DNA of 64,000 nt from Luteimonas sp. BLCC-B24 (GCF_028550595.1 NZ_JAQQGN010000001.1:682001-746000); one strand, 5' to 3'. Counted from the stretch's first letter, positions 9,799-20,600 are shown. Notes: generated by a model not told the origin, from the sequence alone. Numbers and translations are program-made.

Positions 9799-12002
9799 TG
9801 CGTGTCTCCCGGCGCATGCGGAAACTCCAGCGCCTTGTAATGCTCGAGCGTGTGCGCCTGCGGCGCGACGCCCGCCGGCAGCGGCAGCCCGGAGATCGAC
9901 TGGAAATACGCGATGCTGGCATCGCGCCACCATTGCGCCTCCGCCTGCTGGATCGCGAGAAACGCGGCGACCTGCGCATGCCGCTCGGGATCGATGCGGC
10001 CGTCGAGACCGGCCCAGGTCGCCCGCATGTCGCGCACCGCGTTCACGCCGCGGTCGTAGCGCAGTACCAGCTCGTCCCACAGTGAGCGCCCGTTGCGCAT
10101 CGTGTGGCCCCAGGGCACATGGTGGAACCACAGCAGGAATTTCTCCGGCGTGCGCGTGACGTCGTCGAAGATTTCGGCCACCGGCGGCGCGTATTGCGAC
10201 ACCGCATCGCTGCCGCGGCGCGTGCGGTCGAAGCCGATGCCGTTCGCGTCCGCGCGGTGGAAATACACCGACGTCCAGTCCGCGCGCGGACCGCCTTCCA
10301 CCCACGGCCCGGGGCCGTAGTGGTGGCCGCGGTCCATCACATGGTGCAGGCCCAGCGCACCGGTGTAATCCACCACCGCCTCGCGCGAGGCCATCATCAT
10401 GCCGACCACCGGCTCGACGACCGCCGGATCGTTGGCGAACGTCATCCGCGTCCACTCGACCGCGATATCGCGTGACGACAGCTCCGGATTCCAGGCCAGG
10501 CGCCCGAACGCGTACCAGTTGGCCTGGTCGAAGTGCGAGCCGCTCCAGTTGCGGTCGCTGCCGATGTTGGCCACACCGGCGATGCCGGTCAGCGCGTGGC
10601 CGTCGAGCGCGCCGTCGATCACGCGCGCCACGGTCGAGCCCGGCCCCCGCACGTGGGTGTCGGCGTCCAGCACCTCTTCGTACAGCGGGCCCTTGTAGGC
10701 CAGATGCGTCGAGAAGCCGAGATATTCCTTCGTGATCTGGAACTCCATCATCAACGGCGTCTTCGGCATGCCGCCGAACAGGGGATGGAAAGGCTCGCGC
10801 GGCTGGAAATCGATCGGTCCGTTCTTCACCTGCACCAGCACGTTGTCGCGGAAGCGACCGTCGAGCGGCACGAATTCGTTGTAGGCCTGCTTGGCGCGGT
10901 CGACGGGTTCCTCGTCGGAATAGACGAACGCGCGCCACATCACCACGCCGCCGTGCGGCGCCAGGGCATCGGCCAGCATGTTGGCGCCGTCGGCATGGCT
11001 GCGGCCATAGTCCTGCGGGCCGGGCTGGCCTTCCGAATTGGCCTTGACCAGGAAACCGCCGAAATCGGGAATCAGCGCGTATACCTCGTCGGCCTTCGCG
11101 CGCCACCAGCGCTGCACACCGGCATCGAGCGGATCGGCCGTGGCCAGCCCCCCGATTTCCATCGGCGCGCTGAAGCGCGCGCTCAGATACACCTTCATGC
11201 CGTAGGACCGCAGCACGCCGGCGATCGCCGCGACCTTCTCCAGGTACATCGGCGTCAACACCTCGGCGTTGGCGTTGACGTTGTTGAGCACCGCGCCGTT
11301 GATGCCGATCGAGGCGTTCGCACGCGCGTAATCGGTGTAGCGCGGGTCGAGCCAGCCCGGCAGCCGGTGCCAGTCCCAGATCGACTGGCCGGAATACCCG
11401 CGCTCGACGTAGCGGTCGAGATCGTCCCAGTGGTTGAGCACGCGCAGCGCCAGACGCGGCGCCTCGCGGATATCGAGGTCTTCGAGCGGCTGGCCCGTCT
11501 GCAGCAGGCGCAGCAGATGGAAACTGCCGTACAGCGCGCCGACGTCGCTGTTGGCGGCGACGACCGTCGTCGCATGACCGCCGACGACGGCGCTGCGGAT
11601 GCGGTAGCCCTCTTCGCCCAGGCCCTCGAGATCCAGATCTAGGCCTGCGATCAGCGGCGACGAGGCCGGCGTGCCGACCAGCAGCGCTCCGTCTCGGTTC
11701 ACCCGGTCCGCACGCGCCGGCGCGATGCCGGACAGTGCCCTGAGTCCGCGCTGCAGTTCACGCCGCGTTGCGGTCTGCACCGGCGTATCGTCGGGACTCA
11801 CGAGCTCCCGGATGCGCGTCTCAGCCGCTGTCGCCGCGCCGAGCGGCGCATACCGCAGCCACAGGTCGTAGCCATCCTCGGCCCGCGCGGTGGACGCGGT
11901 CATCATCAGCACGCACCACGCGGCCGCGGCCAGGCACGAACGGAGCACCCGGGCACGCGCCGCCTCGCCGGTCGAAGGGGTTAGCGTTAACATCTGCGAC
12001 AT
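9795..12002 (-). CDS. GH67 xylan alpha-1,2-glucuronidase
   Basis: The 735-residue product is a GH67 enzyme that removes (4-O-methyl)glucuronic acid from the non-reducing end of xylo-oligosaccharides. Family motifs include LNHWDDLD, GYSGQSIWDWHRLPGW, the probable acid in KANSEGQPGP (E324) and GPIDFQPREP (D398, candidate base). A signal peptide ending STARA near residue 41 indicates export. The ATG at 12002 has GGAGG eight bases upstream. An in-frame GTG at 11948 would give a shorter, more classical signal peptide but lacks a well-spaced ribosome site. A xyl-box (11979-11992) overlaps codons 4-8 under the chosen start. The 3' end overlaps the esterase gene by four bases. Confidence 0.93.
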   Translation of the reverse strand: MSQMLTLTPSTGEAARARVLRSCLAAAAWCVLMMTASTARAEDGYDLWLRYAPLGAATAAETRIRELVSPDDTPVQTATRRELQRGLRALSGIAPARADRVNRDGALLVGTPASSPLIAGLDLDLEGLGEEGYRIRSAVVGGHATTVVAANSDVGALYGSFHLLRLLQTGQPLEDLDIREAPRLALRVLNHWDDLDRYVERGYSGQSIWDWHRLPGWLDPRYTDYARANASIGINGAVLNNVNANAEVLTPMYLEKVAAIAGVLRSYGMKVYLSARFSAPMEIGGLATADPLDAGVQRWWRAKADEVYALIPDFGGFLVKANSEGQPGPQDYGRSHADGANMLADALAPHGGVVMWRAFVYSDEEPVDRAKQAYNEFVPLDGRFRDNVLVQVKNGPIDFQPREPFHPLFGGMPKTPLMMEFQITKEYLGFSTHLAYKGPLYEEVLDADTHVRGPGSTVARVIDGALDGHALTGIAGVANIGSDRNWSGSHFDQANWYAFGRLAWNPELSSRDIAVEWTRMTFANDPAVVEPVVGMMMASREAVVDYTGALGLHHVMDRGHHYGPGPWVEGGPRADWTSVYFHRADANGIGFDRTRRGSDAVSQYAPPVAEIFDDVTRTPEKFLLWFHHVPWGHTMRNGRSLWDELVLRYDRGVNAVRDMRATWAGLDGRIDPERHAQVAAFLAIQQAEAQWWRDASIAYFQSISGLPLPAGVAPQAHTLEHYKALEFPHAPGDTQ
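11979..11992. promoter_or_regulatory. xyl-box operator at the 5' end of the GH67 gene
   Basis: On the minus strand the site reads TGTTAACGCTAACC, matching the xyl-box core with one changed base in the centre. It lies between the divergent LacI gene (start 12095) and the GH67-esterase-GH43 operon, inside the first codons of the annotated GH67 frame. It could control the operon and, about 100 bp away, the regulator itself. Confidence 0.7.
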
Positions 12003-12094
12003 CTGGATTCCCTCCCCGGAACCGGCTTTCATGCACAAGGGCCCGATGCGCGCGATCGGTCGGGTCCATCGCCTGGCGAGTGAAGGAACGAACG

Positions 12095-13156
12095 TTGGAG
12101 AAGACCAAGAAGTCGGTGCGTCGCAAGACCCGCGGCGTCACCATCGCCGAAGTGGCCGCACTCGCCGGCGTCTCGCCGATGACGATCTCGCGGGTGATCA
12201 ACGGTCAGGGCAAGGTGCGTGAGAGCACCCGGGAACGTGTGATGCGCGCGGTGCGCGAGTTGAACTACACGCCCAACCTCGCCGCCAGTTCGCTCGCGGC
12301 CGCGCAGCACACGCGCATTGCGCTGGTCTACACCAATCCCAGCGGCGCCTATCTGCGCGAGCTGCTGCTCGGCCTGCTGCGCGTGGCCTCGGGCACGGCG
12401 ATCCAGCTGGTCATCGACTACTGGGACGAACTCGACGCCGACGCCGAGCGCAAGGCCGCGCGGGCGCTCGCCAAGCGCGTCGACGGCGTGATCCTGCCGC
12501 CACCGCTGTGCGAATCCAAGGCCGCGGTGACCGAATTCGTGCGCGCCGGCGTGCCGGTGGTGGCGATTGCCTCGGGCCGCTTCAGCGACGACATCTCCTG
12601 CGTCCGCGTCGACGAGTTCCGCGCCGCGAAGGAGATCACCGGGCACCTGATCGAACACGGCCACACCCGCATCGCCTGCATCAAGGGCGGCACCTACCTC
12701 AGCGCCACCGCGCGGCGTTTCGAGGGGTTCAAGGCGGCGCTCGACGAGGCGGGGATCGCCCTCGACACCGCGCTCATCCAGCAGGGCGACTACACCTATC
12801 GCTCGGGCCTCGCCGCCACGGAAACACTGCTGGCGCTGCGCAAGCCGCCGACCGCGATCTTCGCCAGCAACGACGACATGGCCGCCGCCGCGATCTCGGT
12901 CGCACACCGGCGCGGCCTCGACGTGCCGCGTGACCTGTCGGTCGTCGGGTTCGACGACAGCTCGGCCGCGACCACGGTCTGGCCGGAACTGACCACGATC
13001 AAGCAGCCGATCGAGGCGATGACCAATACCGCCATCGAGGTGCTGGTGCGCGGCATCCGCCGCAATGACGCCAGCACGCGTGTGCTGGCCGACCATGTGA
13101 TCGCGCACCGGCTGATCGGTCGCGATTCGGTGGCGAAGCCGCCGCGCGCGAAGTGA
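12095..13156 (+). CDS. xylR: LacI/GalR-family transcriptional regulator of the xylan locus (XylR-like)
   Basis: This is a 353-residue LacI-type repressor. The helix-turn-helix GVTIAEVAALAGVSPMTISRVING (about 14-37) is followed by a hinge and a periplasmic-binding-like sugar domain ending in VGFDDSS and a C-terminal subdomain. The start is taken as TTG at 12095 because AAGGA sits seven bases upstream and it leaves a normal short N-terminus; a GTG at 12080 has no such site. It is divergent from the GH67 operon with a xyl-box between them, and three more xyl-boxes mark its likely targets. Xylose or a xylo-oligosaccharide is the expected inducer (inference). The gene symbol follows the Xanthomonas usage and is not E. 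coli AraC-type XylR. Confidence 0.85.
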   Translation: MEKTKKSVRRKTRGVTIAEVAALAGVSPMTISRVINGQGKVRESTRERVMRAVRELNYTPNLAASSLAAAQHTRIALVYTNPSGAYLRELLLGLLRVASGTAIQLVIDYWDELDADAERKAARALAKRVDGVILPPPLCESKAAVTEFVRAGVPVVAIASGRFSDDISCVRVDEFRAAKEITGHLIEHGHTRIACIKGGTYLSATARRFEGFKAALDEAGIALDTALIQQGDYTYRSGLAATETLLALRKPPTAIFASNDDMAAAAISVAHRRGLDVPRDLSVVGFDDSSAATTVWPELTTIKQPIEAMTNTAIEVLVRGIRRNDASTRVLADHVIAHRLIGRDSVAKPPRAK

Positions 13157-13187
13157 GTGCGACGCGGCGCGGGGCCGGGCCGCCGCA

Positions 13188-13216
13188 CGCGCGGACATCG
13201 GTCCGATGTGCGCGCG
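13188..13216. terminator. Palindromic hairpin between convergent regulator and xylA (possible bidirectional terminator)
   Basis: The 29 bases from 13188 to 13216 form a palindrome centred on 13202 with a single mismatch pair. It sits between convergent genes (regulator stop 13156, xylA stop 13247). No T-run follows on either strand, so terminator function is uncertain. Confidence 0.4.
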
Positions 13217-13246
13217 GGCGGCCCGTGGCGTCATGCGGTCCGGCCC

Positions 13247-14581
13247 TCAGCGCAGCAGGTACTGGTTGAGCAGGTTCTCGTAGGCTTCCTGGCGGCCGCT
13301 GCGCTGCTGCGGCTCGCCCGCCTTCGAGGCGATGCCGTGCAGGTCGGCCAGCGAGAGGCGGCCGGCTTCGAACGCCTGGCCATCGCCGGAATCGAAGCTC
13401 GCGTAACGCGCCTTGCGCCATTGCTCCCACGGGGATTTTTCGAGCAGCGCGTGTGCGACTTCCAGACCGCGCGCGAACGCATCCATGCCGCCGATGTGGG
13501 CGATGAACAGATCCTCCATGTCGGTCGATTCGCGGCGCGGCTTGGCGTCGAAATTCAGACCGCCTTCCAGCCCGCCCTGGCGCAGCACCACCAGCATCGC
13601 GCCGACGGTGTCGTAGAGATCGGTCGGGAACTGGTCGGTGTCCCAGCCGTTCTGCGCATTGCCGCGGTTGGCATCGATGCTGCCGAGCAGGCCGTGATCG
13701 CTGGCCACCTGCAGGTCGTGCTCGAAGGTGTGGCCGGACAGCGTGGCGTGGTTGGCCTCGATGTTGAGCTTGAAGTCCTTCTCCAGCCCGTGCTCCTTGA
13801 GGAAGCCGGCGACGGTGGCGCTGTCGAAATCGTACTGGTGCTTCATCGGCTCCATCGGCTTGGGCTCGATGAGGAAGTTGCCCTTGAGGCCGATGCTGCG
13901 GCCGTAGTCGCGCGCCATGGTGAGGAAGCGCGCGAAATGCTGCAGCTCGCGCTTCATGTCGGTGTTGTGCAGGCTGGCGTAGCCCTCGCGGCCACCCCAG
14001 AACACGTAGTGCTCGCCGCCCAGCTCGACCGTGGCATCCAGCGCCGCCTTGACCTGCACCGCCGCACGCGCGACGACCGCGAAGTCGGGATTGGTCGATG
14101 CACCGTTCATGTAGCGCGGATGCGAGAACAGGTTGGCCGTGCCCCACAGCAGCTTCATGCCGGTCGCCTGCTGGCGCTCCTTGGCCAGTGCGACCATGTG
14201 CTTGAGGTTCTTCTCGTAGGTGCCGATGTCGTCGGCGTCCGGTGCCAGGTCGACATCGTGGAAGCACCAGTACGGCACGCCGAGCTTGGTGAAGAACTCG
14301 AACGCCGCATCGAGCTTGGCCTCGGCCGCCGCCAGCGGTTCACCGCCATCCCAGGGAAAGCGCCGCGTGCCCGGACCGAACGGATCCTGTCCCGAATTGC
14401 AGAACGTGTGCCAGTAGCAGACCGCGAAACGCAGATGCTCGGCCATCGTCTTGCCGCCGATGCGGCGATCGGCCTGGTAGACCTTGAACGCGAGTGGATT
14501 GTCCGAGTCGCGGCCCTCGAACGGGATGGTGCCGATGCCGCTGAAGTATTCGCGGCCGCCGATGAAATGCTGTGCGCTCAT
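13247..14581 (-). CDS. xylA: Xylose isomerase
   Basis: The 444-residue protein interconverts D-xylose and D-xylulose in the cytoplasm; E. coli XylA has 440 residues. Signature elements are YWCFHDVDL with the catalytic His108 and Asp111, and [11 protein letters not shown] with metal ligand Glu239. [19 protein letters not shown] and SIDANRG carry further metal ligands. The start ATG at 14581 gives MSAQHFIGG, the usual N-terminus, and is preceded by GAGA. It lies 76 bp downstream of xylB on the same strand, so the two probably form an operon controlled by the xyl-box at 16186. Confidence 0.97.
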   Translation of the reverse strand: MSAQHFIGGREYFSGIGTIPFEGRDSDNPLAFKVYQADRRIGGKTMAEHLRFAVCYWHTFCNSGQDPFGPGTRRFPWDGGEPLAAAEAKLDAAFEFFTKLGVPYWCFHDVDLAPDADDIGTYEKNLKHMVALAKERQQATGMKLLWGTANLFSHPRYMNGASTNPDFAVVARAAVQVKAALDATVELGGEHYVFWGGREGYASLHNTDMKRELQHFARFLTMARDYGRSIGLKGNFLIEPKPMEPMKHQYDFDSATVAGFLKEHGLEKDFKLNIEANHATLSGHTFEHDLQVASDHGLLGSIDANRGNAQNGWDTDQFPTDLYDTVGAMLVVLRQGGLEGGLNFDAKPRRESTDMEDLFIAHIGGMDAFARGLEVAHALLEKSPWEQWRKARYASFDSGDGQAFEAGRLSLADLHGIASKAGEPQQRSGRQEAYENLLNQYLLR

Positions 14582-14657
14582 GTGGGGTTCTCGTGCAGTG
14601 CGTGAAGAGAGGTAGGGACCATTCGGACGCGCGCGGATCGCCTCCGCGCGCGATCGT

Positions 14658-16163
14658 TCATGACGACGGCGATGCGGCGTAGAGCGGACGCACCGCGTCC
14701 AGATGCCGCAGGAACCGCTGGTAGGCGGGCTGGTAGGCGCGCACTCGCGCCGGATCGGGCATGCACGCGAGCGAGGGATCGACCGCGACGTGCGCGCCGG
14801 CCACATCGGCCAGCGTGTCCGCAGCGCCCTGCGCACGCTGCAGCGCCCACAGCGCCTGCAGCGCCGCACCGAAGGCGGCGCTCTCGACCTGCGCGGGCAC
14901 GTCGACCGGGCAATCGAAGACATCGGCCACCATCTGCCGCCACGCCCCGCTGTTCGCGCCGCCGCCGGTCAGCGCGATGCGGTCGAAGCGCATGCCGGCA
15001 CCGACGAAGGCGTCGTAGCCGTAGCGCAGGCTGTAGGTCGCGCCTTCCATCGCCGCGCGGTAGACGTGCGCCTCGCGCATGTTGTGCGCACCGAGACCGG
15101 CCAGCACGCCCTTGCCCAGCGGCAGGTCGGGCGTGCGCTCGCCGTTGAGGAACGGCAGGAAGGTCAGCCCGTCGGCGCCAGGCGGCGTCGCCGCGATGCG
15201 CGCGTCACCGTCACGCGTGCTGAAGCCGAACATCTTCGCGACCTGCTCGGTCACGACGGTGCAGTTCATCGTGCAGATCAACGGCAGCCAGCCGCCGCTC
15301 GAGGAACAGAATGCCGCCCACGCGCCGCCGGCATCGACGATCGGCCGGTCGGCATAGGCGAACAGCGTGCCGGACGTGCCGAGGCTCATCGTCAGCCGGC
15401 CCTCGGCGACACAGCCGGTGCCGATGGCCGCCATCATGTTGTCGCCGCCGCCGGCCGCGATGCGCGTGCCGGCCGGCAGGCCCAGTTCGCTGGCGATCGC
15501 CGCCGACACCGGCACCAACGTATCGGGCTCGACCAGCGGCGGCAGGCAGTCGGCGAGATCGCGCGTGGCGTCGGTGGCATCGAGCATCGTCCTCGACCAG
15601 GTGCGCGTGCGCACGTCGAGCCAGCCGGTGCCGGAGGCGTCGCCGTGTTCGCACCAGCGCTCGCCGGTCAGCACGAAATTCAGATAATCGTGCGGCAGCA
15701 GGATCGTCGCGAGCTTCGCGTACACCTCGGGCCGGTGCTTGCGCGTCCACGGCAGTTTGGATGCCGTGTAGCCGGCGAGGATCGGATTGCCGGCGACCTC
15801 GATGCAGCGCGCCGCGCCGCCCACCGCGTCCATGATCTCGCCGCATTCGGCGCTGGTGCTGGTGTCGCACCACAGCTTGGCCGGGCCCAGTACCTCGCCC
15901 GCCGCATCCACCGGCACGAAGCCATGCTGCTGGCCGGAGACGCCCAGCGCCTCGATGCGTCCGCGGATGCCGGCATCGACCGCATGGAAGCACTCGCGCA
16001 TCGCATCCACCCAGGCCGCCGGATGCTGCTCGCGGCTGCCGTCCTCACCGCTGATCAGATCCAGCGGCGCACTGGCACTGGCGATCACCCGGCGCGCATC
16101 GGCGTCGTAGACCACCAGCTTGACGCTCTGGGTGCCCGCATCGAGCCCGGCGACGACGGTCAC
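14658..16163 (-). CDS. xylB: Xylulokinase
   Basis: This 501-residue FGGY-family kinase phosphorylates D-xylulose to xylulose 5-phosphate, feeding the pentose phosphate pathway. The N-terminal nucleotide-binding fold begins [20 protein letters not shown] (75-84) and the catalytic aspartate in GGGDNMM (D241) follow. The C-terminal ATP loop is [14 protein letters not shown]. The start is GTG at 16163, 23 bp from a xyl-box (16186-16199), consistent with repression close to the promoter. xylA follows on the same strand. Confidence 0.96.
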   Translation of the reverse strand: MTVVAGLDAGTQSVKLVVYDADARRVIASASAPLDLISGEDGSREQHPAAWVDAMRECFHAVDAGIRGRIEALGVSGQQHGFVPVDAAGEVLGPAKLWCDTSTSAECGEIMDAVGGAARCIEVAGNPILAGYTASKLPWTRKHRPEVYAKLATILLPHDYLNFVLTGERWCEHGDASGTGWLDVRTRTWSRTMLDATDATRDLADCLPPLVEPDTLVPVSAAIASELGLPAGTRIAAGGGDNMMAAIGTGCVAEGRLTMSLGTSGTLFAYADRPIVDAGGAWAAFCSSSGGWLPLICTMNCTVVTEQVAKMFGFSTRDGDARIAATPPGADGLTFLPFLNGERTPDLPLGKGVLAGLGAHNMREAHVYRAAMEGATYSLRYGYDAFVGAGMRFDRIALTGGGANSGAWRQMVADVFDCPVDVPAQVESAAFGAALQALWALQRAQGAADTLADVAGAHVAVDPSLACMPDPARVRAYQPAYQRFLRHLDAVRPLYAASPSS

Positions 16164-16185
16164 GGCACCACCGCCCGGCCCGCAA

Positions 16186-16199
16186 AGTTAGCGCTAACA
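16186..16199. promoter_or_regulatory. xyl-box operator upstream of xylBA
   Basis: AGTTAGCGCTAACA matches the recalled xyl-box TGGTAGCGCTAACA at 12 of 14 positions, and its GTTAGCGCTAAC core is an exact palindrome. It lies 23 bp upstream of the xylB GTG, where a bound repressor would block the promoter or early elongation. Confidence 0.8.
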
Positions 16200-16442
16200 T
16201 TCACCGGGACAAAAAAAAGGACACGCATCGGAACGGCTGGCGACATGGGTGCGGTCGGTGGAAATCGACGATGGCTTGCACTCTAGCAGCAGTTCGAAAA
16301 ATGGCTTGCTGCGCTGCGGAATCCGGTCCTTGTCGCGGCGATGCACCCGTCCAGGGTCCGCGATCACGCGCGACGGCGTGCCGGGACTTCGCGCCGCGGC
16401 GCTCGCCGGGCACGCCCGATCCCCTGCTGGGCAACGCGGCCG

Positions 16443-16709
16443 TCATGCCGGCGAACCGACCGCATACACGCACCAGGTCACCGCGCCGATGAGCGCGATT
16501 CCCACGGTACAGACCAGGAAGCGCTCGCGCGTTCCCGCGTCGTCGTCGCCGTTGAAACTGGCGTGCGGAAAGCGCCCCAGTGTCAGCAGACGCCACACCG
16601 GCCAGCCGGCCCACCAAGCGATCGTCAGTACGAAGGCCTCCCAGACAAGCCAGAGCGCGCCCCGGAGGACAAGCAGAAGCGGGCGTGCGATCACATCGAG
16701 GATATCCAT
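16443..16709 (-). CDS. Small two-helix membrane protein, function unknown
   Basis: The 88-residue product begins [20 protein letters not shown]. It has a long hydrophobic tryptophan-rich stretch (about 8-42), a polar loop with SFNGDDDAGTRER and a second membrane helix (about 66-84). AAGGA five bases before the ATG supports translation. It lies about 100 bp downstream of entA on the same strand, so it could be the last gene of the siderophore operon or an independent gene. I do not recognise a named family. Confidence 0.65.
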   Translation of the reverse strand: MDILDVIARPLLLVLRGALWLVWEAFVLTIAWWAGWPVWRLLTLGRFPHASFNGDDDAGTRERFLVCTVGIALIGAVTWCVYAVGSPA

Positions 16710-16816
16710 TCCCGTCCTTGTCGGCAGAACCGCCGCCGGGTCGAAACATCGCCGGCCTCGGGGGTGAGCGCAAGGGGCGCGACCGCCCGGCCTGTCGGGT
16801 CGAACGCCAGCGAAAC

Positions 16817-17575
16817 TCACGCTCGCAGCGTGGCCCCGCCATCGACGTAGAGATCGCTCATCGCGATGTGGCCGGCCTGGTCCGACAGCAGGAACATCAC
16901 CGCATGCGCGATGTCGTCCGGCTCGGCCAGTTTTCCGAGTGGAATGCCGCTCTTGAAGGTCTCCAGCGTGCCGGCGATCGTGCGCGCCTCGCCGCCGGCG
17001 TCGGTCCACATGCCGGTCTGCATGGGCGTGCGGGTCGAACCCGGCGCGACGATATTGCAGCGGATGCCCAGCGGCGCGAGTTCGAGACCGAGGCAGCGCA
17101 CGAACATCGTCGTCGCGGCCTTCGACGCCGCATAGGCCGCCATGTTCTGGCGTGGTATCCCGGCGGCATTGGAGCTGACGGTCACCATCGCGCCGCGGCG
17201 GCGCGGCGCCATGACGCGGGCCAGCGCCTGGGAGACGTGGAAGACGCCGTCGGTGTTGACCGCGAAGGTGCGGCGCCATTCGTCCGCGGTGAGGTCGAGG
17301 ACCGCCGCGGTCGACAGCACGCCGGCCACGTTGACGGCGAGATCGACGGGGCCGAGGTTCGCTTCCACGTGCGCCACGCGCGCATCGACCGCGGCGGCGT
17401 CACCGACGTCGAGTGCGAACGCGTGCACGCCTGCGCCGCCGGCGTCCGGCGCGACACGATCGGTCGCGACGACGACGGCGCCACTCGCGCGCAGCATGCG
17501 CACCACGGCGGTGCCGATTCCACCAGCGGCGCCGGTGACGAAGGCGATCTTGCCGTCGAAGCCTGTGAGTTGCAT
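16817..17575 (-). CDS. entA: 2,3-dihydro-2,3-dihydroxybenzoate dehydrogenase
   Basis: This 252-residue short-chain dehydrogenase oxidises 2,3-dihydro-2,3-DHB to 2,3-dihydroxybenzoate using NAD+. The Rossmann glycine motif is TGAAGGIG (14-21). The catalytic set is Ser135, Tyr148 and Lys152 in AAYAASKAA. CNIVAPGSTRTPMQ closely follows the EntA pattern and distinguishes it from generic SDRs. It is the last biosynthetic gene, 110 bp downstream of entF, matching the entCEBB'FA order I recall from Stenotrophomonas maltophilia. Confidence 0.92.
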   Translation of the reverse strand: MQLTGFDGKIAFVTGAAGGIGTAVVRMLRASGAVVVATDRVAPDAGGAGVHAFALDVGDAAAVDARVAHVEANLGPVDLAVNVAGVLSTAAVLDLTADEWRRTFAVNTDGVFHVSQALARVMAPRRRGAMVTVSSNAAGIPRQNMAAYAASKAATTMFVRCLGLELAPLGIRCNIVAPGSTRTPMQTGMWTDAGGEARTIAGTLETFKSGIPLGKLAEPDDIAHAVMFLLSDQAGHIAMSDLYVDGGATLRA

Positions 17576-17685
17576 GCAGAAGTCCGGATCGGTGCTGGCG
17601 GTGGGTGTCCGGGCGCGCGTCCGGTCTTTCGACGCGCACGCCCGAGGGCATTGTAGGTGCGCGATGCGGCGCTACCGCGGCCGCT

Positions 17686-20600
17686 TCATCGCGAGCGCGC
17701 CTGCAGGGTGTCGTAGGTGGCCAGTCGCGCATCGAGCAGCGGCGCGATGCGCGCGGTGGCATCGCGGCCGGTCAGTTCGGCGTGCAGGAACGGCAGCGCG
17801 ATCGATTCGACATGCGCGGCGTGGGCCGCCCACAGGGACGACTGCAATTGGGGCCGATCGGCGTGATCGTTGCCGGCGCGCACGTGCAGCAAGGTGCCGT
17901 CGAAGCGTGCGTGGTGATGCAGGCGGACCAGCCGGTTGGTGTCCGTGACCGCACGCACCACGCCGTCGAGCACCGCGCCGGGCAGGTTGCCGAGCGCGCT
18001 GTCGCCGCGGCGCAGGAACTCGACGATCGCCGCGCGCGTGCGCAACTCCGGGTAGGCGTCGGGGGCGTAGCCGGCGATCGCCAGCAGCGCACGCAGGGCG
18101 GCGGCGGCGTCCGGCTCGGGTTCGGCGCGCCAGACCTCGGCCGGATAGGCATCGAGCAGCGCCAGCACGCCGACCTCGCGGCCGAGGCTGCGCAGGCGCA
18201 CCGCCATCGCCTGGGCGAGGATGCCGCCGACCGACCAGCCGAGCAGATGCACCGGCCCGTCCGGCTGCGTTTCGATCACCCGGTCGGCGTATTCCGCCGA
18301 CAGCGCGTCGATGCTGCCGGGGAGCGGCTGTGCGAGATCGAGCGCGGGCGATTGCAGGCCGAACACGCTGCGCGCAGGCGTGAGCGCGCGCGCGAGCTCG
18401 CGATAGCACCACGCGATGCCGCCGGCGGGATGCACGACGAACAGCGGATCACGCGCGGGATCGCCTCGCCCCAGTGCGATCAGCGGCGCCAGCCCGTGAT
18501 CGGGTGCCATGCCCTCCCCTGCGTCCAGCGCGGCGGCGAGCCCTTCCACCGTCGGCGTGGCGAACACGGCGCCGAGGCCCGGATCGCGTCCGAAGCGCTG
18601 CTGGATCGCGAGCAGCAGATGCACGGCGAGCAGCGAATCGCCGCCGAGCGCGAAGAAGTCGGCGTCGGCGCCGACGCGTTCGATCCCGAGCGCGTCGGCG
18701 AAGAGCGCGGCGAGTGCGGCCTCGGTCGGCGTGCGCGGCGCGACGAACGCGCCCGCATCGAATGCAGGCGCCGGCAAGGCGTCGCGGTCGAGCTTGCCGT
18801 TCGCGGTGACCGGCCAGTCCCCGAGCGCGACGAACGCCGTGGGCACCATGTAGTCGGGCACGTGGGCCGCGACGAACGTGCGCAGCGTGGCGGCGTCGAA
18901 ACCGGTCGTGGGCTGCAGGTAGCCGACCAGGCGCCGGTCGCCGGCGCGATCCTCGCGCACGATGACCGCCGCCTGCGACGCGAGTCCGCTGGTGACGATC
19001 GCGGCTTCGATCTCGCCCAGCTCGATGCGCAGGCCGCGCAGCTTGACCTGATGGTCGCTGCGGCCGAGGAACTCGACGGCGCCGTCGTTGCGCCAGCGGG
19101 CGAGATCGCCGGTGCGGTAGATGCGCTCACCCGGCAGATACGGATCGTCCAGGAAGCGTTCGGCAGTCAGATCGTCGCGGCCCAGGTAGCCGCGCGCGAG
19201 CTGCACGCCGCCGAGATACAGATCACCGACCACGCCCGGCGGCAGCGGCCGCATGCGCGCGTCGAGTACGTACAGCCGCGTGTTCCAGACCGGAAAGCCG
19301 ATCGGCACCGGGCGCGAGCGGTCGTCGGCGCTGGCCGGCCAGAAGCTGACGTCGACCGCGGCCTCGGTCGGGCCGTAGAGGTTGTGCAGCTCGGCGTGCA
19401 CGGTCGCGTGGAAACGGTCGCGCAGGTCCGCATCCAGCGCTTCGCCGCTGACGAAGACGCGACGCGTCGACAGTCCTCGCGCCTCGGGCGCGGCGAGAAA
19501 CGCGGCCAGCATCGACGGCACGAAATGCAGGGTGGTGATCCCACAGTCGCGAATCAGGCGCGCGATGGCGACCGGGTCGCGATGCGCGTCGGGCGGTGCG
19601 ACCACCAGCGTGGCGCCGGCCAGCAACGGCAGGAAGAATTCCCACACCGACACGTCGAACGTGGCCGGCGTCTTCTGCAGGATGCGATCGGATGCGTCGA
19701 CGCCGTAATGCGTGCGCATCCACTCGAGCCGGTTGACGATCGCACGATGCTCGACGACGACGCCCTTGGGCTCGCCGGTCGAACCCGAGGTGTAGATGAC
19801 GTAGGCGGCGTGCTGTGGCGCGACCGCCGGCAGCGCGGTGTCGCCCGCGGTCTGCGGCCAGGCGCGCGGCGCGAAATGCGGCATGGCGTCCTGCCACTCG
19901 ATGCCGTCGTCATCGAGCGCGAGCAGCGCGACCGGCTGCGCGGAGCGCAGGATGCGGGCGCGCCGTTCGACCGGATGCGCCAGATCCATCGGCAGATACG
20001 CGGCGCCCGCGCGCAGTACCGCGACCAGCGCGACGACCAGTTCAATCGAACGCGGCAATGCGACCGCAACGACGGTGTCGGCACCTGCGCCGCGCGCGTG
20101 CAGTGCCTGCGCGAGCGCATGCGTGCGGGTGTCGAGATCGCGGTAGGTCAGCGTCTCGCCTTCGAACACCAGCGCCGGCGCCTCGGGCATGGCAGCCATC
20201 GACGCCTCGATCAGCGCGACCAGGGTCGTGTCGGGTACCGGATGTGCGGTGGCGTTGAAGTCGAACAGCGTGCACGCGGCTTCGGCCGGCGTCGCCAGCG
20301 GCACGTCGTCGAGGCGCGCCTCCGGCTGCGCCGCCAGGTCGAATGCGGACGCGAGAAACACGCGCAGACGGCGCGCGTGCGCGACCACGTCGGCTTCGGA
20401 GTACAGCTCGGGATTGGCCTCGATCTCCAGATCGAGCGCCCGCGCGCCGTCGCCGCGGAAGCCGAGCGTGATGTCGTCGACCGGGCCGGTGGCGAGGATT
20501 TCCATCGCGGCCTGCGCGCCGGCGAGTGTCACCGGCCTGTAGAACGGCTGCACGTTGATCAGCGGGCCGTGCAGCCGGCGCTGACCACCGATCAGGCCCA

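Noticed and set aside
5488..9840. A 1450-codon open frame on the plus strand opposite GH43 and the esterase
   Set aside because: Its translation is low-complexity, rich in Arg, Ala, Val and His, with no domain. The opposite strand has clear catalytic motifs. It is a GC-skew shadow.
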